The translations under genes and the position numbers were made by a program. A model generated the notes under the pieces. It worked only from the letters and a program-made list of their open reading frames with translations, made no database searches and was not told the origin of the DNA. A stretch of 7,732 nt of DNA from positions 1-7,732 of the forward strand of contig MNYL01000047.1 in the NCBI GenBank assembly GCA_001873075.1. Direction: 5' to 3'. Numbering within the stretch: position 1 is the stretch's first letter; the number at the start of each line of letters is the position of its first letter. Source of the stretch: Fibrobacteres bacterium CG2_30_45_31. Lineage in GTDB: Bacteria; Fibrobacterota; Fibrobacteria; Fibrobacterales; Fibrobacteraceae. Positions 1 through 5,717 of this stretch are shown here, one piece after another.

Positions 1-566
1 TGAGACATGTGGGCGAAGGCGAGGGCATCCCTTCCGATGATCCCGATCAGCAGATCGGTGCGGAAGATCCCCATCTCTGGCTTGATCCTCTCGCGGTAAA
101 AACCATTGCGGAAGAACTCGCCAAAGTGATCAGCAAGGAATTCAAGGTGGATTTGAGCGCCCGCAGTGTGGTGCTTTCCCAAAAGCTGACGGCTCTGGAC
201 AATTCCATTCGAGCCCAGGTGGCGGGCCTCCCTGTGGAGAATCGAAAGCTGGTGACTGGGCACGAATCCCTCGGCTATTTTGCAGAGGCTTATCATTTTA
301 AGCTGGTGGGGGCGATTATCCCGAGCATCACCACACAGGCCGAAGTTTCCGCCTCTGAACTCGCGACGTTGAAATCGCTCATTGCAGCAAACAAAGTAAA
401 GGTGGTGTTCACGGAAATCGGAACTCCTGCAAAAGTTGCGGAAGTGCTCGCCAAAGAAGCGAACGTGAAAGCGGTCGCAATTCACACACATTTACTGCCA
501 GAGGATGGCTCGTATTTTACCATGATGAATAATCTTTCCACCACCATTACCGAGAGCCTCAAATAG
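1..566 (+). CDS. znuA: Metal ABC transporter substrate-binding protein, probably zinc (ZnuA/TroA family), 5'-truncated
   Basis: This is the C-terminal part of a periplasmic cluster A-I metal-binding protein. The reading frame is open to the window edge, so the true start lies upstream; the GTG at 9 is not the start. Counting that GTG codon as residue 1, an acidic stretch (residues 3-13) precedes DPHLWLDP (20-27), whose H22 is a classic metal ligand. TGHESLGYF (83-91) carries the next ligand, H85; His here is usual in Zn-binding ZnuA/TroA proteins, while Mn-binding PsaA types have Glu. At the usual fourth-ligand position the sequence is AIHTHLLP (157-164), with His where many relatives have Asp. 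About 110-120 N-terminal residues are missing, including signal peptide and first ligand. The stop TAG shares its last base with the GTG start of the permease. The family is sure; zinc over manganese is inferred from H85 and the Fur-type neighbour. Confidence 0.9.
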   Translation, partial: RHVGEGEGIPSDDPDQQIGAEDPHLWLDPLAVKTIAEELAKVISKEFKVDLSARSVVLSQKLTALDNSIRAQVAGLPVENRKLVTGHESLGYFAEAYHFKLVGAIIPSITTQAEVSASELATLKSLIAANKVKVVFTEIGTPAKVAEVLAKEANVKAVAIHTHLLPEDGSYFTMMNNLSTTITESLK

Positions 567-1411
567 TGTCCCTTTTTATAGATCCTTTTTTGAATAATGG
601 ATTTATGCTGAATGCCCTTGCCGCAGGCACGTTGGTGGCCATCGCCTGTGGCATTGTGGGCACATTCATGGTTCTGAAAGGCCTCGCTTTTTTGGGAGAT
701 GCCCTTTCGCACGGGGTGCTCCCCGGTGTGGCGGTAGCGATACTTTGGGGGATTCCTGGTATTGTGGGTGCTGCCGTGGGTTCCTTGCTGATGATCGCAG
801 GCATAGGCGTTGTCACCAAAAAGACGAAGCTTTCGGCGGATACCGCGATTGGCCTTTTGTTTGTGGGGATGCTCGCATTGGGCGTGGTGATCGTATCGCG
901 CTCCCAGTCTTTTTCTGGAGATCTGGTGAAGGTTCTCTTCGGACAGTTTTTGGGAATTTCCACAATAGATCTAGTGATCCAAGGGGCAGCGACCATACTT
1001 CTCGCGCTGATGGCATTTGTGTTTCAGAGGCCATTTCTGCTTCTCTGTTTTAGCGAAGAACAGACGCAAGTTTCCGGGTACTCCGCAAAATTTTATCACT
1101 TTTTACTGTTGCTGATGATCGCCGTTTCGGTGATTGTGGCGTTCCAGACCGTAGGAACCCTTCTCGTGTTTGGGATGCTGATCGCTCCTGCCGCCTCCAG
1201 TTCCTTTATCTCCAGACGGCTGGGCTCCATGATGGTGCTCGCGAGTGGATTCGGGTTCATCGCGGTGTATGCAGGGCTGCTTTTAAGTTACCACTTTAAT
1301 TTGTCCGCAGGGGCTTCAGTGGTGCTGGTGGCTGTGGGAATCTTTTTTGTGATTTTCCTTTTTTCTCAAAAATTAAAGCCAAGGAGAATCCATGCCACAA
1401 GATGCAATTAG
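566..1411 (+). CDS. znuB: Metal ABC transporter permease (ZnuB/ABC-3 family)
   Basis: This is the inner-membrane channel subunit, which should dimerise and take metal from the binding protein. It has 281 residues, the usual family length, and is almost wholly hydrophobic with about eight or nine membrane segments, for example around 17-37, 52-82, 94-111, 134-153, 178-210, 222-241 and 248-267. Family landmarks are GLAFLGDALSHGVLPGVA (39-56), TAIGLLF (93-99) and the late QTVGTLLVFGMLIAPAA stretch (194-210). The chosen GTG start at 566 overlaps the last base of the preceding stop (TAGTG), with only a weak GAGAG purine run upstream, so translation is probably coupled. An ATG at 605 would remove 13 residues but leave the first membrane segment, so the start is not fully certain. 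The 3' end overlaps the ATPase gene by 20 nt. Confidence 0.93.
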   Translation: MSLFIDPFLNNGFMLNALAAGTLVAIACGIVGTFMVLKGLAFLGDALSHGVLPGVAVAILWGIPGIVGAAVGSLLMIAGIGVVTKKTKLSADTAIGLLFVGMLALGVVIVSRSQSFSGDLVKVLFGQFLGISTIDLVIQGAATILLALMAFVFQRPFLLLCFSEEQTQVSGYSAKFYHFLLLLMIAVSVIVAFQTVGTLLVFGMLIAPAASSSFISRRLGSMMVLASGFGFIAVYAGLLLSYHFNLSAGASVVLVAVGIFFVIFLFSQKLKPRRIHATRCN

Positions 1412-2153
1412 TTTCAAGAACGGAGCTATTGGTTATGAGGGACAATCCGTTATTTCTGATTTGAATTTGACGCTTGCAGAAGGATCATCCTTGGCACTTG
1501 TGGGCGGTAACGGTTCTGGAAAATCAACATTTTTAAAAACCATCGCAGGCCTTTTACCCATCATCTCTGGAGACGTGCGCGTTTTAGAGGACAAGCCCGG
1601 CAAGCAAACGCTAAGAATTGCTTATCACGGACAATTTCACCCACATTCGTTTCTTCTCCCTCTGCGGAGCATCGATGTGGTCCGGATGGCGCGGTTCCCC
1701 CACCGCGGCCTTCTCGGGCGATTCACCACCGAGGATGAAATGATCGTTCGCGAATCTCTGGAAATCATGGGAGCGTGGGATTTTGCCTCGGAACCCATCA
1801 ATAGTTTATCCGGGGGGCAAAGGCAACGCGTATTTCTCGCACACACGCTCGCAAGAAAAGCGGATCTTCTTTTGCTGGACGAGCCGACGGCGGGTTTGGA
1901 TGTGCCAGGGATCAGCCTCTATGAACAACTTATTTGTAAATTTAAGAAAGAAGGAAAAACGATTTTAGTGGCGACGCACAGCATCAAAGAAGCCTCTCAG
2001 TGCGATAAAGTGCTTCTTTTAGCATCACGGGTCATCGCTTTTGGGACCCCCTCTCAAGTGCTGACACGCGAAACTCTGCTGGAAACGTTCGGATTAGTTG
2101 CGCAACTAAATGAGGAAAATCTTCTATTCGTAGATCCGCATCATCATGGGTAA
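1392..2153 (+). CDS. znuC: Metal ABC transporter ATP-binding protein (ZnuC-like)
   Basis: This is the cytoplasmic ATPase that powers the importer. All ABC landmarks are intact in 253 residues: Walker A GGNGSGKST (38-46), a Q-loop glutamine at 81 in YHGQFH, signature LSGGQRQR (139-146), Walker B LLLLDEP (159-165) with catalytic E164, a D-loop AGLD (167-170) and the switch histidine H196 in ATHS. The protein ends VDPHHHG; the short His run could bind metal, but this is speculative. The ATG at 1392 has a strong AAGGAG site at 1381-1386 with 5-nt spacing, lying inside the end of the permease gene. The overlap with the permease and its place between permease and Fur-type regulator support a metal rather than an osmolyte or lipid substrate. 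The length is typical and nothing is broken. Confidence 0.94.
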   Translation: MPQDAISFKNGAIGYEGQSVISDLNLTLAEGSSLALVGGNGSGKSTFLKTIAGLLPIISGDVRVLEDKPGKQTLRIAYHGQFHPHSFLLPLRSIDVVRMARFPHRGLLGRFTTEDEMIVRESLEIMGAWDFASEPINSLSGGQRQRVFLAHTLARKADLLLLDEPTAGLDVPGISLYEQLICKFKKEGKTILVATHSIKEASQCDKVLLLASRVIAFGTPSQVLTRETLLETFGLVAQLNEENLLFVDPHHHG

Positions 2154-2167
2154 CCGGGAACAAAAAA

Positions 2168-2539
2168 ATGGAAAGAAATACAAGACAACGCGAAGTCATT
2201 AAGCAGGTCTTTGAATCCGAAGCAAGGCCTTTGAATCCTTTGGAAATTCTAGATCTTGCCAAAGTCAGCTTATCCCGTGTGAGTCTCGCCACGGTTTACC
2301 GCGCCATCAAAGAATTGATCGAAGAAAAATGGCTCACTCCGGTGAAAATTTCGGGGCAACCCCTTTATTACGAAAGGGACCGTCACCACCATCATCATCA
2401 TTTTTATTGCGAATCCTGTTGCAAAGTCTTTGAGGTAGAGGGTTGCATTCCTGTGAAAAACCTCACTCCCAAGGGATTCTCATTGGAATCGCATGACATT
2501 CTCCTCTCCGGGCGCTGCCCCGCTTGCGTTAAGCACTAA
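2168..2539 (+). CDS. zur: Fur-family metal-responsive repressor, probably Zur
   Basis: A 123-residue Fur-superfamily DNA-binding protein. The N-terminal winged helix includes TRQREVIKQVF (5-15) and LATVYRAIKELIEE (40-53), the family's recognition-helix signature. The C-terminal part has paired cysteines, C81/C84 (CESC) and C117/C120 (CPAC), which normally hold a structural zinc, plus extra C85 and C93. Six consecutive histidines (73-78) stand just before the first Cys pair, where relatives have a shorter His cluster of the sensory site; H109, E89 and D110 are other possible ligands. It follows the ABC genes by 14 nt, with only a poor purine-rich ribosome site. Fur-type genes directly joined to ZnuABC genes are usually Zur, repressing uptake when zinc is plentiful. 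Fur, Mur or PerR cannot be ruled out from sequence alone. The operon promoter and its operator lie outside the window. Confidence 0.85.
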   Translation: MERNTRQREVIKQVFESEARPLNPLEILDLAKVSLSRVSLATVYRAIKELIEEKWLTPVKISGQPLYYERDRHHHHHHFYCESCCKVFEVEGCIPVKNLTPKGFSLESHDILLSGRCPACVKH

Positions 2540-2579
2540 GGTTTACGAAAAACGACAGCCTTCTCAAGACTCCAGAAGC

Positions 2580-2605
2580 TCCCCACGCGGGGGATCGTTT
2601 CTTTG
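2580..2605 (+). terminator. Probable intrinsic terminator of the metal-uptake operon
   Basis: Forty bases after the zur stop, TCCCC (2580-2584) pairs with GGGGA (2590-2594) around a five-base loop. It is followed by a T-rich but interrupted tail (GTTTCTTTGTTT, 2597-2608). The stem is short but all G:C except the base pair, and it is placed right for ending the operon. Because the tail is not a pure T run, efficiency may be modest. Confidence 0.5.
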
Positions 2606-2610
2606 TTTAT

Positions 2611-2644
2611 CACAGAAGTGTAAAAGTTCAGTTTACCTTGTGTG
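2611..2644. repeat. 34-bp imperfect inverted repeat, possible operator or RNA hairpin
   Basis: The arms CACAGAAG (2611-2618) and CTTGTGTG (2637-2644) match at seven of eight positions. After one unpaired base (T2619), GTAAA (2620-2624) pairs with TTTAC (2632-2636) around a seven-base loop. No T run follows on either strand, so it is a poor terminator. It lies between the zur terminator and the small lipoprotein gene, where a promoter is expected, so a protein-binding site or a structured 5' leader are both possible. Confidence 0.45.
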
Positions 2645-2708
2645 AAAAAAACTTTCATTTTGCTTTAAAAGTGGTTTTTCCCCAAAAGATTTTCGATGTT
2701 ATCATTAT

Positions 2709-2728
2709 GGGCATCGATGAAGGTGCCC
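2709..2728 (+). promoter_or_regulatory. Hairpin in the leader of the small lipoprotein gene
   Basis: GGGCATC (2709-2715) pairs with GGTGCCC (2722-2728), seven pairs with one G:T wobble, around the loop GATGAA. It sits 38 bases before the lipoprotein start. Just after it, an orphan AAGGAGG (2734-2740) can fold into a small AAGG/CCTT hairpin (2734-2745). A second identical TCAAGGAGG block (2752-2760) is the working ribosome site. Whether the fold controls translation is unknown. Confidence 0.4.
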
Positions 2729-2765
2729 TGTTCAAGGAGGCCCTTCAGTAATCAAGGAGGTTATC

Positions 2766-2921
2766 ATGAAAAAGCTACTTTTTTTCGCCACCGCTGTCGT
2801 TATGCTTGGGGCATGTGCATCTACTAGTAATAGCCCTTCTCAGCATGACTCAGCCTCATTGAGTGCTTATTTTACGCATGTACAAGATTCACTCAAGGCA
2901 ACACAATCAACCAATAACTAA
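2766..2921 (+). CDS. Small lipoprotein, 51 residues, unknown function
   Basis: This short gene encodes a 51-residue protein. MKK opens a hydrophobic segment (LLFFATAVVML, 4-14) ending in the lipobox LGAC (14-17), so C17 should be lipidated by Lgt and cleaved by LspA. The mature part is only 35 residues, rich in Ser, Thr, Gln and Asn, with one aromatic pair (Y40, F41 in SAYFTHVQDSL), which could form a short amphipathic helix. The ATG has an excellent AAGGAGG site at 2754-2760 with 5-nt spacing, and a strong hairpin terminator lies just downstream, so this is a single-gene transcript by appearance. I recognise no family. Its place downstream of zur may mean a link to metal homeostasis, but a separate transcription unit is more likely. 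Small lipoproteins of this kind can be envelope stress or entericidin-like peptides; nothing here proves it. Confidence 0.8.
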   Translation: MKKLLFFATAVVMLGACASTSNSPSQHDSASLSAYFTHVQDSLKATQSTNN

Positions 2922-2943
2922 TTCCAAATGAATTACTTAACCT

Positions 2944-2980
2944 GAAACTCGGTTCGAAATTTCGGATCGAGTTTCTATTT
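2944..2980. terminator. Strong hairpin terminator between convergent genes
   Basis: GAAACTCGGTTCGA (2944-2957) pairs with the complementary arm at 2962-2975 for 14 consecutive pairs (two G:T wobbles) around the loop AATT. The plus-strand tail TATTTATTCT is T-rich, fitting termination of the small lipoprotein transcript 22 nt after its stop. It also begins 3 bases past the stop of the minus-strand pectate lyase, so it probably serves both genes; on the minus strand no clear T run follows. Confidence 0.75.
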
Positions 2981-4517
2981 ATTCTCGGTGCCAATAAACC
3001 CCTTTTGGAACATTGACAACGTTCTCCCCATCCTCGCTACTACGAATGCGACCTTGGGCATCAAAAGAAGGGCCTTTAACACTCTTTTGAATCTCTCCCA
3101 GCAAAGACGGGTGAATCAGAGTTGTCCCTGTGACAATAAAGGTACCGCTCTTAGTCGCTACATTGGTGCCACCGACTGTGGTGAGCGTATATGTATAGGA
3201 GCCCTCGGAAGCGGTGACAATCCCAGAAAGATTCACGGTTTTCGCAGTGGTATCCACTACAACGCTAACACCGTCAACCATACCCGTGACAGTAATACCT
3301 GTGGCGTATTCCCAGGAATACCAAAAACTCACAATGGAATTCCCTGTAGCGATAGTTTGATTGGAGCTACCGCTGCCATGCTTGATGATTGAAGCCTCGC
3401 CTGTTGCAGAAGAACTCGATGTCACTGAAGAGCTACTGCTCGTTGTGGCAGGTGGCGCATACGAAGCCGCCGCAGTCAATAGTTTCGAGGCATAATCCCC
3501 GCCCCATTGGTAACCCGTACGGCGTTCATTCGAAATATCGGTGATGTTGTAGACTTTGATGCCATCCCGATCACAAAAGAAATACTGGTCATCTTCTACA
3601 TTATAAAAACGGTACCACAGAGAAGCACCCGAAGAGGTCACAAAATCCGGAGCAACCCACGCCATATTGGCGACACGGTTTTTGGTAAACCACTGCACCG
3701 CACCGTTCACCGCAGCTTGTACCGCAGCCGTTTGATCTGGCCAATTCATCAAGAACGCAGCCACTCCCACAGATTCGCTACCCGATTTGGAGGGGAGCTC
3801 ATAAGCGCGTGCTGTATCCGGTGCATACGTCACAGGATCGTGTTGCTGGCACCAGACGGTGAGTGTAGTACCGTTCACAATCTGAGCCTTCAGAGCAAAT
3901 TCTACGGATTTATTGAGTGCCGTGGTGAGTGCTGTTTTTTGGGCACTCGTAATAATATCCGAATCAAAAGGGGCAACACTATTGATAATATCTTTAAGCA
4001 ACACCATGACACGCACCATGGCGTTATCATTGTAAGTCGCAAGATTGGAATAAGCAACGCTACGTGCCGGGTAAACTTGAGGCCAAGAACCTGTAGAATG
4101 CTGAGCGGTGAGAATAAAGTCGATAGCCTTGCCCACGGCTGTTTTGAATATGGCTTTGTGAGTCGCATTGGTAGAAACTTTATATTGATTACACAAAAAG
4201 CGGATTTCGCTCACCGTGGCATCATTATCAAACATGCCCAGTGGAGTGGTGCCGTTGTACCAAGAGGACAGAGTCGCGCTACCATCCCAAGCGGAAAGAT
4301 AATTTTCTTCATTGGCTTTACTAAAGCCACCGTGAGACATTTGCCATGTGGTAATATTCACGGCATAGGTTTCATCATCCGTTGCCACGTCGGTAAGATT
4401 GCTGTAGCTGCGATATTTGTCAAGTAAAGCAGTGACAACAGAAGGGGGGGTGTATTGGGCAAGAGTCGATGTAACGCCAAGCGCCAAAGCGATGACTATT
4501 TTAGGCAAAAAATCCAT
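2979..4517 (-). CDS. Secreted pectate lyase, polysaccharide lyase family 10, with C-terminal Ig-like domain
   Basis: It should cleave polygalacturonate by calcium-dependent beta-elimination outside the cell. Residues 1-20 are a signal peptide, with cleavage likely after STLA (17-20). The PL10 catalytic domain (about 25-353) shows DNDAT (97-101), GSWPQVYP (143-150), NDNAMVRV (163-170), WCQQHDP (222-228), ARAYELPS (236-243), CDRDG (315-319) and ERRTGYQW (331-338). R237 falls at the expected distance from D164 to be the catalytic arginine; D97/D99, D164, R317 and R332 match other active-site positions of the family. A Ser-rich linker (about 359-372) leads to an Ig-like domain (about 385-465) and a tail (473-512) ending FDAQGR...PKGVYWHRE, resembling a short C-terminal surface or secretion domain. 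The ATG at 4517 has a weak AAAGG site 7 nt upstream. It stands alone, divergent from the regulator gene at 4890. The family call is firm; the substrate is inferred from it. Confidence 0.93.
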   Translation of the reverse strand: MDFLPKIVIALALGVTSTLAQYTPPSVVTALLDKYRSYSNLTDVATDDETYAVNITTWQMSHGGFSKANEENYLSAWDGSATLSSWYNGTTPLGMFDNDATVSEIRFLCNQYKVSTNATHKAIFKTAVGKAIDFILTAQHSTGSWPQVYPARSVAYSNLATYNDNAMVRVMVLLKDIINSVAPFDSDIITSAQKTALTTALNKSVEFALKAQIVNGTTLTVWCQQHDPVTYAPDTARAYELPSKSGSESVGVAAFLMNWPDQTAAVQAAVNGAVQWFTKNRVANMAWVAPDFVTSSGASLWYRFYNVEDDQYFFCDRDGIKVYNITDISNERRTGYQWGGDYASKLLTAAASYAPPATTSSSSSVTSSSSATGEASIIKHGSGSSNQTIATGNSIVSFWYSWEYATGITVTGMVDGVSVVVDTTAKTVNLSGIVTASEGSYTYTLTTVGGTNVATKSGTFIVTGTTLIHPSLLGEIQKSVKGPSFDAQGRIRSSEDGENVVNVPKGVYWHRE

Positions 4518-4889
4518 AACCTGACCTTTTATACTTGTGTTTAAGCGTAAATACCCTGAGATAATGGTTAGAATTTAAATCCATGGTGACTCAAAACATC
4601 AAATACACATTTTTTAGCGTTGTCCAAAGGCTACACCCCCTAAAAATAAAAAAACACCTTTTTTCAAACAAAATTGCGTCAACTGCTCAGAAATTGGCAA
4701 CAAAATCTGCTTCCGGAGGTTTTCCTGTTCCTTCAATGCGTCCTTCCGGTGCTGAACACACGGGGGCATGCTTCAGGAAGTAGTTTTTTCATTGGCTCCT
4801 CTAGTGGGAATAAATATCATGGATAAATTATCAACACCCCCAATCTGCCCAAAACACCTTATTTTTGCAATTTTATTTATCTTATAGGG
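4518..4889. other. Divergent intergenic region with an unexplained GC-richer core
   Basis: This 372-nt spacer must hold the promoters of the pectate lyase (minus) and of the regulator/lipoprotein pair (plus). Its flanks are very A/T-rich, with an A6/T6 palindrome around 4649-4664. The middle (about 4705-4782) is clearly G/C-richer, has two CTTCCGG blocks, and ends in an interrupted hairpin (CTTC and CTGAA pairing with TTCAG and GAAG) followed by TAGTTTTTT. This could be the end of a plus-strand small RNA. For the pectate lyase, a weak minus-strand promoter (TTGATG, 17 bp, TTTAAA) can be read across about 4576-4604, but the match is poor. No convincing gene is present. Confidence 0.5.
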
Positions 4890-5717
4890 ATGCTAAATTT
4901 CGTTGAGGTCACTGATTATCGGGAGTTCCTCAAGAACTACTACGAGCAGCGGAAAAAACAAATGCCACTTTATTCCTATCGGATGATGGGAAGTAAGTTG
5001 GGCTTGGATGCAAGTTACCTCTATCGAGTCATTCAAAAGAAGCAACATCTTCCCTCTCATTGTATTCCCGCTTTAAAAGAGATGCTTGGGCTTACGGGTC
5101 GCGCTGCAGAATATTTTGATATTCTGGTAGCCACTTCTCGAACCAAAAATGCCGATAAAAAAACAGAATTAGTGGAAAAAGCTCTTGCATTGCGCGATGT
5201 GGAGCGTCGCAAAATTGGTGATTCAGAATTGCGTTTTTTAAGTCAGTGGTGGATTCCTGCCGTACGTGCTTTTTTAGACGTATCCGAAGGAAAGGTGAAT
5301 ACTCGCCAAATTGCAGAGAGCATTAAGCCCCCCATTACCGAAGCACAAGTAGAAGAAGCAATTGAGCTTCTCAAAGAGTTAGGGTTGGTGAAGCGGCTGT
5401 CGTCCGGGCGCCTTAAACTCACAGATTCTCACCTTACGGTCAGTGGCCCTGAGAAAGCGAAGGCCGTGCGCGCATTTCAAAAACAGGCGCTACAATTAGC
5501 GAGTGATGCGTTAGAAACTTTTCCTGTGGATCAGCGCGATATTTCTACACTTACTGTGGCAGTAGATTCAAATTGTTATGAAGACCTTCGAGAAATGTTG
5601 CAAGAATTTCGTAGATTGGTTCAAAAGCGCGTAGAGGAATCTTCATCTCCAGATCGTGTGATGCAAATGTCTTTGGCTTTTTATCCGGTGGCCCCTGCAA
5701 AAGGAAAAGAAAAATGA
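4890..5717 (+). CDS. TIGR02147 family protein, putative winged-helix transcriptional regulator
   Basis: A 275-residue protein of the TIGR02147 family, a group known as many paralogues in Fibrobacter and scattered in other phyla. The N-terminus (MLNFVEVTDYREFLKNYYEQ) is typical. Residues about 27-57 (YSYRMMGSKLGLDASYLYRV and following) look like a helix-turn-helix similar to those of phage-type repressors. Residues 136-178 (a helix pair, then ELGLVKRLSSGRLKLTD) look like a winged helix, and the end has the family's DISTLTVAVD (217-226) and SPDRVMQMSLAFYP (253-266). There is no signal peptide, so it is cytoplasmic. No proper ribosome site precedes ATG 4890; the GGG touches the start codon and TATCTT lies at 4878-4883, so the message may be leaderless. 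It overlaps the next gene by 4 nt (ATGA), so the two are co-translated. Its ligand and targets are unknown; DNA binding is inferred. Confidence 0.85.
   Translation: MLNFVEVTDYREFLKNYYEQRKKQMPLYSYRMMGSKLGLDASYLYRVIQKKQHLPSHCIPALKEMLGLTGRAAEYFDILVATSRTKNADKKTELVEKALALRDVERRKIGDSELRFLSQWWIPAVRAFLDVSEGKVNTRQIAESIKPPITEAQVEEAIELLKELGLVKRLSSGRLKLTDSHLTVSGPEKAKAVRAFQKQALQLASDALETFPVDQRDISTLTVAVDSNCYEDLREMLQEFRRLVQKRVEESSSPDRVMQMSLAFYPVAPAKGKEK

Noticed and set aside
2707..2751. 14-codon leader frame (MGIDEGALFKEALQ) before the small lipoprotein
   Set aside because: No ribosome site upstream, and no run of regulatory codons as in attenuation peptides; the hairpin and second SD block explain the segment.
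3507..4427. Long plus-strand open frame (306 codons) opposite the pectate lyase
   Set aside because: It is antisense to a well-supported PL10 gene with signal peptide and active-site motifs; its translation is low in family-like features and rich in Arg/His/Ile as antisense shadows often are.
4583..4783. 66-codon open frame in the divergent spacer
   Set aside because: No ribosome site before the ATG, no recognisable motif, and it crosses the abrupt change between A/T-rich and G/C-rich segments.
4700..4790. Minus-strand SRP (4.5S) RNA
   Set aside because: The GGAA tip and nearby bases match, but the nearly invariant AGCAG side of the internal loop is altered and I could not find the long flanking complementary arms.
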